A stretch of 64,000 nt of DNA from Nonomuraea candida (GCF_000725485.1 NZ_JOAG01000040.1:26313-90312), one strand, 5' to 3'; counted from the stretch's first letter, positions 32,390-42,063 are shown. Notes: generated by a model from the letters alone, not told the origin. Numbers and translations are program-made.

Positions 32390-33655
32390 TCACCACTCCC
32401 TGCGGTCGCTTCTCTCGTGGTAATCGGGCTGCTCGGGGCGCAGGCGCTCGCCCGTGGAGAACATGGGGTCCCCGACGTACGGGCGGGACATGTCCGCGTC
32501 GGGCTGCTGGTACTGGTCCTGCGGCGGGTACTGCTCCTGCGCCTGATAGGGGTCGCGGGGCTGGTACGGCTCCTGCTGCTGGTACTGGTCCTGGGGCGGG
32601 TACTGCTCCGGGCGGCCGAGCGCCAGCAGCGGGTCCACCGGGTTGGGCTGCGGGCTCTGCTGCTGGTAGGAGCCGTAGTCGTCGCGGGCGGGCTGTGCCT
32701 GCTGGGGGGCCTGCCTGCGGCGGCCCGCGCCGGGGATGCCGTGCATGGGCGTGCCGAGCCCGGCCGCGCTGGGCTGGGGCTGCGCCTGCTGGTAGCCGTC
32801 GGAGTGCCTGCCGCCGTACGGGTCGGAGGGGTACGGGTCGGGCGGATACGGCTGCTGGGCGGCCCCCTGGTACGGCTCCGACGCCTGGGAGGGGAAGCCG
32901 AGCGGGTCGGTGCTCAGCGGCGACGGCCGGCGCTGGTCGCCGGGGAGCTGGTAGACGGGCTCGTTGTCCACGTACTGGGGGCCGGTGAAGGGGTCGGGCT
33001 GGGCGGCCGGCTGCGTGTAGTGGGGGCCGCTGAGCGGGTCGGCGGTGTACTGCGGGCCGCTGAAGGGGTCGCCGGTGTACTTCGGCTGCGGGCCGGTCGA
33101 CTCGATGTACTGCGGGCCGGTGAAGGGCGAGCGCTGGTCGCCGTAGGCGGGCGTGGCCTCCCTGGACCCCGTGGACGGGGACGCGCTCTCGCCGTAGGGG
33201 TCCCTGGGGCCCGTGGTCTCGCTGTAGGAGGCCACCAGCTTGTCCTGGTGCGGCGTGGTGCTCCTGGCCACGAGGACGTCGTTGGGCGACAGGGCCGCCG
33301 TGGGCCGCTCGTCGAGCTGCGGCTGCGGCTGGACCGGCTGGGGCTGGACGTGCTGGGGCGGGCGATGGTAGGTGCCGGTGCCGGGCATCACCTCGGTGCC
33401 CGGGTCGTGGTCGTGCTCGGGCAGCTCGGGCTGCTCGCCCGTGGCCTCCGCGAACCCCTCGTCGAGGGTGTCGAGCAGCCGGCCGACGTCCTCCATCGGC
33501 ATGCGGAAGCTCGCTGTGCACATCTCGCCGCGCCACAGGCTGAGGACCAGCGTTCCCTCATGCCATGTCACGCGGAGGCACCGCTCCTGACCTCGTGCAT
33601 CGAAGAAGACTTCGCCGAACGACGGCAACGGGACAACTTCCGACATGGAGGACAT
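32390..33655 (-). CDS. protein with compact N-terminal domain and long Pro/Gln/Tyr-rich tail
   Basis: A 421-residue protein of unknown function. The N-terminal part (about 1-75: LPSFGEVFFDARGQERCLRV ... VLSLWRGEMCTASFRMP) is a small beta-rich domain that I recall from short actinobacterial hypothetical proteins. From about residue 80 on it is low complexity, with repeats such as DPFTGPQY, DPFSGPQYTADPLSGPHYT and QYPPQDQYQQ; it is almost certainly disordered and could phase-separate or act as a scaffold. There is no signal peptide or TM helix. A second ATG three codons in is an alternative start. Neighbours give no functional clue. Confidence 0.7.
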   Translation of the reverse strand: MSSMSEVVPLPSFGEVFFDARGQERCLRVTWHEGTLVLSLWRGEMCTASFRMPMEDVGRLLDTLDEGFAEATGEQPELPEHDHDPGTEVMPGTGTYHRPPQHVQPQPVQPQPQLDERPTAALSPNDVLVARSTTPHQDKLVASYSETTGPRDPYGESASPSTGSREATPAYGDQRSPFTGPQYIESTGPQPKYTGDPFSGPQYTADPLSGPHYTQPAAQPDPFTGPQYVDNEPVYQLPGDQRRPSPLSTDPLGFPSQASEPYQGAAQQPYPPDPYPSDPYGGRHSDGYQQAQPQPSAAGLGTPMHGIPGAGRRRQAPQQAQPARDDYGSYQQQSPQPNPVDPLLALGRPEQYPPQDQYQQQEPYQPRDPYQAQEQYPPQDQYQQPDADMSRPYVGDPMFSTGERLRPEQPDYHERSDRREW

Positions 33656-33896
33656 ACTGCTTTAACCAGCCTTTATTCGTCCACTCAACCCCGGAAAACC
33701 CTAGGGAACCGGCCTTCCCACCTACACCCGGAACCCCTGCGGTCACAGGCGGTGAACGCCGCCGCGGCCGGTTGGAGTTCCGATCGCCCAGTGTGCCACG
33801 CAACCCGGCGATAGTGCCCCGGAACGCCGGGATGCGTCTGGGTGATCACACCGCGTTCGGCGCGGCGGCCCCGGAATGCGGGTACCGTTTACTGCC

Positions 33897-35873
33897 GTGC
33901 CGGACTCCCATCTCCCACCAGTGGACGAACTGCTCAGCATCGCGGTCAACGCTCTCGGAGGGAGCGAGCGGCAGGGCCAGCTGACCATGGTCAGAGCCGT
34001 GCAGAAGGCCATCGACGACGAGGAGCATCTGGCCGTCCAGGCGGGCACCGGCACCGGCAAGTCGCTGGCCTACCTGGTGCCGTCGATCCGGCACGCGATG
34101 GACAGCGACACCCCCGTCGTGATCTCCACGGCCACCATCGCGCTGCAGCGCCAGCTCGTCGACCGCGACCTGCCCCGGCTGGCCGAGGCGCTGGCCAAGG
34201 AGCTGCCGCACGAGCCGACGTTCGCCATCCTCAAGGGCCGCCGCAACTACCTGTGCCGCTACAAGGCCACGGCGGGCTGGCCCGAGGATGACGAGCAGGA
34301 CCAGCTCTTCGACCCTCGCGAGGTCAGCGCGACCGGCCGGATGGTGCAGCGCATCCAGGAGTGGGCCGAGGAGACCGAGACCGGCGACCGCGACGAGCTG
34401 GTGCCGGGCGTCAGCGAGCAGGCGTGGCGGCAGTTCTCCGTCAGCGCCCAGGAGTGCCTGGGCGCCACGCGCTGCCCCAGCGGCGCCGAGTGCTTCGCCG
34501 AGCTGGCCAGGGCGCGGGCGGGCGAGGTCGACGTGGTGGTCACCAACCACGCGCTGCTGGCCATCGACGCCATGGGCGACCTGCCGGTGCTGCCCGAGCA
34601 CGACGTCGTGGTGGTGGACGAGGCCCACGAGCTGGTCGACCGGGTGACCTCCGTGGTGACCTCCGAGCTGTCGGAGTCGTCGGTGATGCTGGCGGTGCGC
34701 CGGGTGGGCCGGCTGATCGACCAGCCCATCGCCGACCAGCTCATGGAGGCCGGCGAAGACCTTAAGGCGCTGCTGGCCGCCGCCCCGCCCGGCCGCATCG
34801 ACGAGCTGCCGCAGGTGCTCGGGCTGACCCTGCAGCTCATCCGCGACACGGCCTGGCGCTGCATCACCGCCATGGGCCCGCGCGGCGCCGACAAGGACGA
34901 CCCGGACAAGGCGGGGCAGCGCAAGGCGGCGTTCACGGCGCTGGACGAGGTGCACGACACCGCGGTGCGCATGCTCGACGCCTACGGGCACGCCTCCGAG
35001 GCCGACCGGGCCGAGGTGGTCTGGCTCGACGCCGGCACCGACCGCCGGCCGCCCGCCCTGCGAGTGGCGCCGCTGAGCGTCAGCGGCATGCTGCGCGACA
35101 AGCTGTTCGGGGAGCGCACGGTGGTGCTCACCTCGGCCACGCTGGCGCTCGGCGGCACGTTCGACGCGCTGGCCGCGCAGTGGGGGCTCGGCGACGGCAA
35201 GGGCTGGCAGGGCATCGACGTCGGCTCGCCGTTCGACCACCCGCGCGCCGGCATCCTGTACGTCGCCAAGCACCTGCCCCAGCCCGGCCGTGACGGCCTG
35301 CCGCAGCAGTACCTCGACGAGATCGCCGAGCTGATCGAGGCGGCCGGCGGGCGCACGCTGGGCCTGTTCTCCTCGATGCGCGCCGCCAAGGCGGCCACCG
35401 AGGCGCTGCGCGAGCGGCTCGACGTGCCGCTGCTGTGCCAGGGCGACGACTCGACGATGCTGCTGGTCAAGCAGTTCGCCGAGGACGAGCCCACCTGCCT
35501 GTTCGGCACGCTGTCGCTGTGGCAGGGCGTCGACGTGCCGGGGCCGTCGCTGCGGCTGGTCATCATCGACCGGGTGCCGTTCCCGCGCCCCGACGACCCG
35601 CTGACCTCGGCCAGGCAGCGCCACGTGGCGGCCAGGGGCGGCAACGGGTTCATGGCGGTCGCGGCCAACCACGCGGCCCTGCTGCTCGCCCAGGGGGTCG
35701 GCCGCCTGCTGCGCGCCCAGGACGACAGGGGCGTGATCGCGGTCCTCGACCCGCGCCTGGCCACGGCCCGCTACAGCGGCTTCCTGCTGGGCTCCCTGCC
35801 GCCGTTCTGGCGCACCACCGACCCGGCCGTCCCCCGCGCCGCCCTCAAGCGCCTGTCGTCCACCTCTTCCTGA
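33897..35873 (+). CDS. dinG: DinG-family ATP-dependent DNA helicase
   Basis: A 658-residue superfamily 2 Fe-S helicase (XPD/DinG type). Motifs: Walker A QAGTGTGKSLAY, Walker B/DEAH VVVVDEAHELV, motif III VVLTSATLALGGTFD, and C-terminal SLWQGVDVPG with QGVGRLLR. Four Cys (RRNYLCRYK, then QECLGATRCPSGAECF) form the probable 4Fe-4S cluster. It unwinds damaged or R-loop-containing DNA 5' to 3'. GTG 33897 is preferred: TACCGT (33883-33888) is 8 nt upstream, as in other leaderless genes here. The ATG at 33876, seven codons earlier, is the alternative. It ends at a strong hairpin. Confidence 0.93.
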   Translation: MPDSHLPPVDELLSIAVNALGGSERQGQLTMVRAVQKAIDDEEHLAVQAGTGTGKSLAYLVPSIRHAMDSDTPVVISTATIALQRQLVDRDLPRLAEALAKELPHEPTFAILKGRRNYLCRYKATAGWPEDDEQDQLFDPREVSATGRMVQRIQEWAEETETGDRDELVPGVSEQAWRQFSVSAQECLGATRCPSGAECFAELARARAGEVDVVVTNHALLAIDAMGDLPVLPEHDVVVVDEAHELVDRVTSVVTSELSESSVMLAVRRVGRLIDQPIADQLMEAGEDLKALLAAAPPGRIDELPQVLGLTLQLIRDTAWRCITAMGPRGADKDDPDKAGQRKAAFTALDEVHDTAVRMLDAYGHASEADRAEVVWLDAGTDRRPPALRVAPLSVSGMLRDKLFGERTVVLTSATLALGGTFDALAAQWGLGDGKGWQGIDVGSPFDHPRAGILYVAKHLPQPGRDGLPQQYLDEIAELIEAAGGRTLGLFSSMRAAKAATEALRERLDVPLLCQGDDSTMLLVKQFAEDEPTCLFGTLSLWQGVDVPGPSLRLVIIDRVPFPRPDDPLTSARQRHVAARGGNGFMAVAANHAALLLAQGVGRLLRAQDDRGVIAVLDPRLATARYSGFLLGSLPPFWRTTDPAVPRAALKRLSSTSS

Positions 35874-35887
35874 GCGCGAAGGCGTCC

Positions 35888-35912
35888 GTCCGGGGCGGGC
35901 GCCGCCCCGGAC
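35888..35912. terminator. perfect 11-bp hairpin between dinG and the convergent operon
   Basis: GTCCGGGGCGG (35888-35898) and CCGCCCCGGAC (35902-35912) pair perfectly with a 3-nt loop, 15 bp after the dinG stop. It faces the 3' end of the aro operon, so it can serve both strands. No T-run follows. Confidence 0.8.
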
Positions 35913-35922
35913 AGGCCGCGAA

Positions 35923-35967
35923 GCGGGCTCAGGACCAGCGGGCTCAGGACCGGCGGGCTCAGGACCA
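35923..35967 (-). repeat. three 15-bp repeats at the 3' end of the SGNH hydrolase gene
   Basis: GCGGGCTCAGGACCA at 35923-35937, GCGGGCTCAGGACCG at 35938-35952, and GCGGGCTCAGGACCA at 35953-35967. The last copy (first on the coding strand) contains the hydrolase stop codon TGA, so the gene end and stop have been duplicated downstream. Confidence 0.9.
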
Positions 35968-36714
35968 GGGGGCGAGGTCGGGGCGCTTGGGGAGCAGGCC
36001 GTCGCCCGAGGAGACCCCGCGCAGCCGGCGCGACACCCACGGCACCAGGTGCTCGCGCATCCACTGCGCGTCCTCGCGCCGCCGTGCCCGCGGATCGACC
36101 GCCCGGGCCGGCCACTCCTTGTGCCAGTCCTCGAACGGCACCCCCAGCACGTCGAGCACGCGGGCGGCCACCAGCCGGTGCCCGTCCTCGTTCATGTGCA
36201 GCCGGTCGGGGCTCCACGCCCGCCAGTCGCGCAGTCCCTGCATGGACCACTGGTCGACGATCCGGCAGCCGTAGAGGTCGGCGATGGAGCGCACGTGCAG
36301 GTAGAAGACGGCGAAGCGGCCCCGCAGCCGCCGCATCAGCGGCGTGTCGCGCGGGTCCACCCCCGTGAACAGCAGCACGTCGGCCCCGCCGGCCCGCAGC
36401 TCGCGCACGGCCAGCGCGAGCTTCTTGGCCATCACGTCCGGATCGCTGCCCGGCCGCAGCAGGTCGTTGCCGCCGGCGCAGAAGCTGACCAGGTCGGGCG
36501 CCATCTCGACGGCCAGCGGCACCTGCTCGGCCACGATCTGGTCGAGCAGCTTGCCGCGCACGGCCAGGTTGGCGTAGCGGAAGGCGGGATCGTCGGCGGC
36601 GAGCCGTTCGGCCACCCGGTCGGCCCAGCCACGGTAGTGGCCGTCCGGCCCGGGATCGTTCAGTCCTTCCGTGAAGCTGTCACCGAGGGCGACGAAGGAC
36701 TTGTAGTGCCTCAT
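35959..36714 (-). CDS. SGNH/GDSL-family hydrolase
   Basis: A 251-residue SGNH hydrolase (lipase/esterase superfamily). Block [18 protein letters not shown] has the catalytic S13. Block III is [12 protein letters not shown] (oxyanion Asn), and block [12 protein letters not shown] carries the Asp and His of the triad. There is no signal peptide, so it is probably cytoplasmic; acyl-ester, glycan-acetyl or other carboxylic esters are possible substrates. ATG 36714 overlaps the aroQ stop (ATGA), so it is the last gene of the shikimate operon. Its C-terminus ends inside a 15-bp tandem repeat. Confidence 0.9.
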   Translation of the reverse strand: MRHYKSFVALGDSFTEGLNDPGPDGHYRGWADRVAERLAADDPAFRYANLAVRGKLLDQIVAEQVPLAVEMAPDLVSFCAGGNDLLRPGSDPDVMAKKLALAVRELRAGGADVLLFTGVDPRDTPLMRRLRGRFAVFYLHVRSIADLYGCRIVDQWSMQGLRDWRAWSPDRLHMNEDGHRLVAARVLDVLGVPFEDWHKEWPARAVDPRARRREDAQWMREHLVPWVSRRLRGVSSGDGLLPKRPDLAPWS

Positions 36715-37145
36715 GAGGGTGTGTTCAACTCCGCGATAGCGTGCAGCGCAAGGACGTATGACTGTAGTCCGAAGCCCGCGATGGTGCCCGTCGCCACCCC
36801 GGCCACGACGGAGGTATGGCGAAACTCTTCCCTCGCCGCGGGGTTGGAGATGTGCACCTCGATGAGCGGAGCGGTGCGCTGGGCGACGGCGTCGCGCAGG
36901 GCGTAGGAGTAGTGGGTGAAGGCGGCCGGGTTGAGCACGACCGGGATGCGGCCGTCGCACGCCTCGTGGATCCAGCCGATCAGCTCGGCCTCGGAGTCGG
37001 TCTGGCGCACCTCGACCTCGTGGCCGAGCTTCTCGCCGGTGTCGCGGCACAGCCCGACGAGGTCGTCGTACGTCTCCGCCCCGTAGATCGAGGGCTCCCG
37101 CTTGCCGAGCCGGCCCAGGTTGGGCCCGTTGAGCACGAGGATCAT
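36711..37145 (-). CDS. aroQ: type II 3-dehydroquinate dehydratase
   Basis: A 144-residue type II dehydroquinase (AroQ) that converts 3-dehydroquinate to 3-dehydroshikimate, the third step of the shikimate pathway. Features: [20 protein letters not shown] with the catalytic Tyr22 region and Arg, [15 protein letters not shown] with the catalytic His, [17 protein letters not shown] and a [11 protein letters not shown] end. Full length for the dodecameric enzyme. Its ATG overlaps the aroB stop and its stop overlaps the SGNH start (both ATGA), indicating translational coupling. Confidence 0.96.
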   Translation of the reverse strand: MILVLNGPNLGRLGKREPSIYGAETYDDLVGLCRDTGEKLGHEVEVRQTDSEAELIGWIHEACDGRIPVVLNPAAFTHYSYALRDAVAQRTAPLIEVHISNPAAREEFRHTSVVAGVATGTIAGFGLQSYVLALHAIAELNTPS

Positions 37146-38212
37146 GCCGAGATCTCCTTGTAGGCGGCTTCGAGCAGCTCTTCGGCGGGGTCTTCGAGGC
37201 GGCCGGGCGCGGCCAGGCCGTCGAGCACGACGAAGCGCTGCTTGGCCCCGCGGTTCTTCTTGTCCAGGCGCATGTGGTCGCGCAGCCGGGGCCAGGCGTC
37301 GGCGCGGTAGGAGACGGGCAGGCCGACGGCGGTGAGGATGGCCCGGGTGCGGCCGACGAGGTCGGCGCGGCCGGAGAGCCTGGACAGCTCGGCGGCGTAG
37401 ACCATGCCGATGGCCACGGCCTCGCCGTGGCGGATGCCGTAGTGCTCGTGGCGCTCGATGGCGTGGCCGAGCGTGTGGCCGTAGTTGAGGATCTCGCGCA
37501 CGCCGGACTCGCGCAGGTCGGCGCCCACGACGTCGGCCTTCACCTGGATCTTGCGCTCGATCAGCTCGCGGGTGTGGGGCCCGTCGGGGCGGGTGGCGGC
37601 CTCGGGGTCGGCCTCGATGAGCCGGAGGATCTCGGGGTCGGCGATGAAGCCGCCCTTGATGATCTCGGCCAGGCCGGCGACGTAGTCGGCCCTGGGCATG
37701 CTCGCCAGCGTGGACAGCTCGCACAACACGCCGGCGGGCGGCAGGAAGGTGCCCACGAGGTTCTTGCCCTCGGGCGTGTCGATGCCGTTCTTGCCGCCGA
37801 CGGCCGCGTCGACCATGGCCAGCAGCGTCGTGGGCACGAGCACCACCTGCACGCCGCGCAGCCAGGTGCCGGCCACGAACCCGGCCAGGTCGGTCGTCGC
37901 GCCGCCGCCCACGCCGACCACGGCGTCGGAGCGGGTGACGCCGTGGCGGCCGAGCCCGGACCAGAGCCCGGCGGCCACCTCGACGGTCTTGGCCCGCTCG
38001 CCGTCGGGCACGGTCAGCTCGGCCACCTCGTAGCCGGCCTCGGACAGCGCCGCGCACACCGGCCGGGAGATCTCGGGCAGGGTCTCGGGGCGGATGACCG
38101 CGACGGTGCGCACGCCGGGCTTGAGCAGCGTGGGCAGCTCGGGCAGCACGCCGGTGCCGACCACCACGTCGTAGGGGCTGTCACCGCGTACGTGGATCCG
38201 CGGCGCGCTCAT
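37142..38212 (-). CDS. aroB: 3-dehydroquinate synthase
   Basis: A 356-residue NAD+- and Zn2+-dependent enzyme making 3-dehydroquinate from DAHP, the second shikimate step. Visible: the NAD-binding [52 protein letters not shown], and metal ligands in [11 protein letters not shown] (His) and HGEAVAIGM (His). Length is normal. ATG 38212 lies 70 nt after the aroK stop. That spacer repeats the GCGCTCATGCC seen at the aroB start, a small duplication. It overlaps aroQ by 4 nt. Confidence 0.96.
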   Translation of the reverse strand: MSAPRIHVRGDSPYDVVVGTGVLPELPTLLKPGVRTVAVIRPETLPEISRPVCAALSEAGYEVAELTVPDGERAKTVEVAAGLWSGLGRHGVTRSDAVVGVGGGATTDLAGFVAGTWLRGVQVVLVPTTLLAMVDAAVGGKNGIDTPEGKNLVGTFLPPAGVLCELSTLASMPRADYVAGLAEIIKGGFIADPEILRLIEADPEAATRPDGPHTRELIERKIQVKADVVGADLRESGVREILNYGHTLGHAIERHEHYGIRHGEAVAIGMVYAAELSRLSGRADLVGRTRAILTAVGLPVSYRADAWPRLRDHMRLDKKNRGAKQRFVVLDGLAAPGRLEDPAEELLEAAYKEISA

Positions 38213-38282
38213 GCCCGAGCCTCCGTCACTCGCCGGAATCCCGCCCGCCGGACCTGCGTCACCCCGCGGCCCCGTGTCGCGC

Positions 38283-38786
38283 TCATGCCGGCAGCCCTCT
38301 CACGATCTCGTCGGCGAGCTCCTCGGGCTCGCGCTGGTCGGTCACCACGGTCGCCACGGCCAGCCGCTCGTAGACCGGGCGCCGCTCCTCCATGAGCTTC
38401 TTGAGCTGGCTGCGCGGGTTGAGCACCAGCAGCGGCCGGGCCGAGCCGAGCCCGACCCGCTGCACCGCGTCGGCGAGCCCGACCTGCAGGTAGACGACGT
38501 GGTGGCCCTGGAGCAGGGCCTGCGTCTCCTCGTGCAGCACGGCGCCGCCGCCCAGGGACAGGACGCCGTCGTGCTCGGCCAGCGCGCGCCGCACGGCCTC
38601 GTGCTCCAGCTCGCGGAAGCGGGCCTCGCCGTCCTCGATGAAGATGTCGGACACGGCCTTGCCCGCCACGGCCTCCACATCGGAGTCGGTGTCGCGGAAC
38701 CCGACGCCGAGCCGCTCGGCGAGCAGCCGCCCGAGCGTGGTCTTGCCGGAGCCGGGCGGCCCGATGAGGACGGCCTTCGCTGTCAT
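38283..38786 (-). CDS. aroK: shikimate kinase
   Basis: A 167-residue P-loop kinase phosphorylating shikimate at the 3-OH. Walker [10 protein letters not shown] at about 9-17, shikimate-binding Asp in [22 protein letters not shown] (Arg-Glu), GGGAVLHEE glycines and [21 protein letters not shown] (lid and adenine region). Its ATG overlaps the aroC stop (ATGA). Full length. Confidence 0.96.
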   Translation of the reverse strand: MTAKAVLIGPPGSGKTTLGRLLAERLGVGFRDTDSDVEAVAGKAVSDIFIEDGEARFRELEHEAVRRALAEHDGVLSLGGGAVLHEETQALLQGHHVVYLQVGLADAVQRVGLGSARPLLVLNPRSQLKKLMEERRPVYERLAVATVVTDQREPEELADEIVRGLPA

Positions 38787-39964
38787 TTGATCACCATGGA
38801 AGAGAGGTAGCCGGACAGGTTGCGGGCGACTTCCTCCACGGAGTCGCCGCCGAACTTCTCGATCGCCGCGTCGGCCAGGACCAGCGCGACCATCGCCTCG
38901 GCCACGACGCCGGCGGCGGGCACGGCGCACACGTCGGAGCGCTCGTGGTGGGCCTTGGCGGCCTCGCCGGTCTTGACGTCGATCGTGGCCAGCGCCCTGG
39001 GCACCGTGGAGATGGGCTTCATCGCGGCGCTGACCCGCAGGATCTCGCCGTTCGTCATGCCGCCTTCGAGGCCGCCCGCGCGGTTGGTGACGCGGCGCAC
39101 GCCCTCGGCGGTGGTGTATTCGATCTCGTCGTGGGCGCGCGAGCCGGGCCTGCGCGCGGTCTCGAAGCCGTCGCCGACCGCGACGCCCTTGATCGCCTGG
39201 ATGCCCATGAGCGCGCCGGCCAGCCGGGAGTCGAGCCGGCGGTCCCAGTGGGTGTAGCTGCCCAGGCCGGGCGGCAGGTTGTAGGCGAGGACCTCGACGA
39301 CGCCGCCGAGCGTGTCGCCGTCCTTGTGGGCCTTGTCGATCACGGCGACCATGGCGGCGCTGCCCTCGGCGTCGGAGCAGCGCACCGGGTCGTCGTCGAT
39401 CCTGGCCAGGTCGCCGGGGCCGGGCAGCACCTCGGACGGGGTGCGCGCGCCGCCGATCTCGGTCACGTGGCTGACGATGTCGACGCCGAGCGCCTGCTTC
39501 AGGAAGCGCCTGGCCACCTCGCCGAGCGCCACCCGCGCGGCGGTCTCGCGGGCGCTGGCCCGGTCGAGCACGTTGCGGGCGTCGTCGAAGCCGTATTTCT
39601 GCATGCCCGCCAGGTCGGCGTGGCCGGGGCGGGGCCGGGACCTCGGCGCGTTGCGGGCCAGGCCCTCCAGCTCGGCCGGGTCGACCGGGTCGGCCGCCAT
39701 GACCTTCTCCCACTTGGGCCACTCGGTGTTGCCCACGCGGACGGCGACCGGGCTGCCCATCGTGCGCCCGTGGCGGACGCCGCCGACGATCGTCACCTGG
39801 TCCTGCTCGAACTTCATCCGGGCTCCGCGCCCGTAGCCGAGCCTGCGGCGGCGCAGCGCCTCGTCGATGGCGGCCGTGGTCACCTCCACCCCGGCCGGCA
39901 GGCCTTCGAGGATGGCGACGAGTTCGGGGCCGTGGGACTCTCCGGCGGTCAACCAGCGCAACAT
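38783..39964 (-). CDS. aroC: chorismate synthase
   Basis: A 393-residue FMN-dependent chorismate synthase, the last step of the pathway, eliminating phosphate from EPSP. Typical signatures: [78 protein letters not shown] and a C-terminal [20 protein letters not shown]. First of the four aro genes on this strand, overlapping aroK. The prepilin-peptidase gene lies just upstream with a 57-bp gap. Confidence 0.97.
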   Translation of the reverse strand: MLRWLTAGESHGPELVAILEGLPAGVEVTTAAIDEALRRRRLGYGRGARMKFEQDQVTIVGGVRHGRTMGSPVAVRVGNTEWPKWEKVMAADPVDPAELEGLARNAPRSRPRPGHADLAGMQKYGFDDARNVLDRASARETAARVALGEVARRFLKQALGVDIVSHVTEIGGARTPSEVLPGPGDLARIDDDPVRCSDAEGSAAMVAVIDKAHKDGDTLGGVVEVLAYNLPPGLGSYTHWDRRLDSRLAGALMGIQAIKGVAVGDGFETARRPGSRAHDEIEYTTAEGVRRVTNRAGGLEGGMTNGEILRVSAAMKPISTVPRALATIDVKTGEAAKAHHERSDVCAVPAAGVVAEAMVALVLADAAIEKFGGDSVEEVARNLSGYLSSMVIK

Positions 39965-40021
39965 GCGTACAAGTCTTCCATGTGCGGCCCAGTGAGATGT
40001 CCCGCGCTCACGATACGAGAC

Positions 40022-40639
40022 TCAGGGAAGGAGACAGAGCGCGGGCAGCGTGCCGAGCAGCATGAAGGTGCCGAAGGGGAACTCGGTGTGCCGGTCGCCG
40101 CGGCCGGTCAGCAGCAGGGCGAGGGCGTACAGCGCGCCGAGGAGCTGCCCGCAGAAGGCGGCCGTGAGCAGGGCCTGCCAGCCCAGCGCGCCGGTGGCCA
40201 GGCCGATGAGCCCGGCCAGCTTGACGTCGCCGAGTCCCATGGCGGCGGGTCTGATCAGCCAGAGCAGGCCGTACACCGCGGTCAGCGCCGCCGCGCCGGC
40301 CAGCGCCCTGGGCAGCTCTCCGGTGGGCAGCAGCGCCAACGCCGTGATCGGGTACGCCGGCAGCGTGATCGCGTCGGGCAGCGTGCTGGTGCGCCAGTCG
40401 ACGGCGGCCAGCGCGACGGCGATCACGGCGAAGCACACGTACGGCGGCCCCGCGCGCCAGGCGACCAGCCCGGCCACGGCGGCCGCGGCCAGTTCGAGCC
40501 CCGGCGGCCACAAGCGGTCGGGGACGAGGGCGGGGGCGTCGTCGTAGGAGCGGGCCAGGGCCCTGATGCGCCCGCCGCAGACCAGGCCGACGAGCGCCGC
40601 GAGTGCGACCACGCCGCCGACCCTAGCCGCGCCTGCCAC
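40022..40639 (-). CDS. A24-type prepilin peptidase
   Basis: A 205-residue membrane aspartic peptidase of the TadV/PilD class lacking the N-terminal methylase domain. The two catalytic Asp lie in AVDWRTSTLPDAIT and GLGDVKLAGLIGL (GxGD motif); about six TM helices are predicted. It processes prepilin-like signal peptides in the membrane. GTG 40639 is chosen because upstream codons pass through a tandem repeat; a GTG at 40717 would add 26 Arg-rich residues. It is directly upstream of aroC in the same direction, a neighbourhood common in actinobacteria. No pilus genes are in the window. Confidence 0.85.
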   Translation of the reverse strand: MAGAARVGGVVALAALVGLVCGGRIRALARSYDDAPALVPDRLWPPGLELAAAAVAGLVAWRAGPPYVCFAVIAVALAAVDWRTSTLPDAITLPAYPITALALLPTGELPRALAGAAALTAVYGLLWLIRPAAMGLGDVKLAGLIGLATGALGWQALLTAAFCGQLLGALYALALLLTGRGDRHTEFPFGTFMLLGTLPALCLLP

Positions 40640-40681
40640 CCGGCCGGGCCCGAGTGCGCCGAGCCGGTATGGACGCGCGCG

Positions 40682-40742
40682 CGTCGCCCGGCCGGTACGA
40701 GCACGCGACGCGCGCACGTCGCCCGGCCGGTACGAGCACGCG
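40682..40742. repeat. perfect 26-bp direct repeat in the divergent region
   Basis: A 26-bp block (CGTCGCCCGGCCGGTACGAG then CACGCG) occurs at 40682-40707 and again at 40717-40742, 35 bp apart, with partial copies on either side. It lies between the prepilin-peptidase gene and the divergent split membrane-protein gene. Confidence 0.85.
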
Positions 40743-40779
40743 CGTATCGCCCGACCGTGGCCCCGTGCACGCAGCCGGC

Positions 40780-41568
40780 ATGGACGTGTCCGTATATATG
40801 CGTCGATCGGAGGCGGGGTATCCGGTGGCGGAGGCGGCTATTGCGCTCGCGGCGATGATCACCGAGACTTCCCGCGTGGACAGGGACCGGTTCGTCAGGA
40901 TCGCGGTGGTCATCGCTACGTTCGTCCTGGCCCCTGTGCTGCTGGAGATGCTCGCCTGGTACATCGAGGGCGAGGACTACAACGTCTCGCGCGCCGTCAC
41001 CGTCCTGACCGTGGTGGCCGCGCTCGCGCTGATCGCCCTCGGCGTCGGCCGGGTGCGCGGCAGGCTGCCGGTCATGCTGGTCACGGCCATGACCGTGGCC
41101 GCGGCGGGCGGGCTGGTGCTGGGGTTCGTGGCCGGCTTCGGGCCCGTGCTGTGGGATCTCGGCGTGTCCGGCGAGCTGGTCGGCCTGTCGATGATCGGCA
41201 TCGCCGCGTTCACCGCGTTGACCGGCGTCTACCTGCTGATCCTCTACCGCCGCGGCCTGTACGTCCCGCATCTGGAGACCACCGCCGGCCCGTCCCCGAC
41301 CACCACCAAGCGCAAGGTGATCGGCGAGTCCGAGATTATCTGGAGTCGTGATATCTCTCGGGCTTCTGACCTGCGGTCCTTCGTTGCGGAGGGAGTCCGG
41401 GAGGCAGCCGGGACCGCCTCGAGAGGTGATGCGATCCAGTTCGTGGTCGTTATCAGATCGTTGCTGAGGCTGGTGCGATCTGAGCGGCTATGCGTTGTTC
41501 CAGGCATCGCCGATGCAGGCGGCCTCGAAGGCCCACCAGCCCTCGTCCTGGCCGTGGGTCAGCAGTGA
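40780..41568 (+). CDS. 5' part of a membrane-protein gene split by a Tn554-type element
   Basis: The native part (codons 1-184, to about 41335) has an N-terminal segment and four predicted TM helices (VRIAVVIATFVLAPVLLEML and three more to YLLILYRRG), then a polar linker ending KRKVIGESE. The open frame then continues 78 codons into the transposon's left end before a stop at 41568; that tail has a different composition. The shared GAGAT at 41332-41336 and 45973-45977 falls in the same codon phase in this frame and the one ending at 46506. The two halves would therefore form one 361-residue protein without the element. ATG 40780 is the chosen start; others are possible. Function unknown. Confidence 0.65.
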   Translation: MDVSVYMRRSEAGYPVAEAAIALAAMITETSRVDRDRFVRIAVVIATFVLAPVLLEMLAWYIEGEDYNVSRAVTVLTVVAALALIALGVGRVRGRLPVMLVTAMTVAAAGGLVLGFVAGFGPVLWDLGVSGELVGLSMIGIAAFTALTGVYLLILYRRGLYVPHLETTAGPSPTTTKRKVIGESEIIWSRDISRASDLRSFVAEGVREAAGTASRGDAIQFVVVIRSLLRLVRSERLCVVPGIADAGGLEGPPALVLAVGQQ

Positions 41569-41991
41569 TTTGATCTCGGACAGGCTGTCGCCAGAGGGGA
41601 TATTGAGCGCGACCAGCGGAAAGTCGGCGCTGTAGGCTTCGCCGCCGATCCCGAACGGGGCGAGCCGTTCATGGACAGCCGCAGCGCTGCGCCCCAGTGG
41701 TCCGCTGGGGATCGGCAAGACCCGAATGGTGTTGCCGCCAGACCATGTCACTCGCTCGGTAGCCCAATGAAGCCCGTCCGTGCCGGTGATGAACCGCACG
41801 ATGTCGCCTTGGGCGACGCCGTCGACGAGGAACGGCACGTTTTCGATGCGCGCGGTGTCGCTCGTGACGGGTGCGGCCCAGAGTCCCTCGGTGTCGTAAG
41901 GGAGCCAGCCCTCGCGGGGTGCGAACCGGAACCAGAGCTTGATGCGTTCTCCCGCGGCCTGGTCGTCTCCGGCGGGGGTGGGTGACGTCAT
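41488..41991 (-). CDS. DUF4265-domain protein, transposon cargo
   Basis: A 167-residue protein resembling DUF4265 (IKLWFRFAPREGWLPYDTEG ... RIENVPFLVDGVAQGDIV ... GWWAFEAACIGDAWNN). The family has no known biochemical role; members are small, soluble and often scattered near mobile genes. It lies downstream of tnpC in the same direction, inside the inverted repeats, so it belongs to the element. It could be a passenger or an accessory factor. No known resistance gene is present. Confidence 0.8.
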   Translation of the reverse strand: MTSPTPAGDDQAAGERIKLWFRFAPREGWLPYDTEGLWAAPVTSDTARIENVPFLVDGVAQGDIVRFITGTDGLHWATERVTWSGGNTIRVLPIPSGPLGRSAAAVHERLAPFGIGGEAYSADFPLVALNIPSGDSLSEIKSLLTHGQDEGWWAFEAACIGDAWNNA

Positions 41992-42063
41992 GGCAGCAAT
42001 GATCTCGTGCTTCTCGTCCGGTCCGATGGCCGACCCCGTTGAGCTGGTGTTCTCCTCTGTGAT

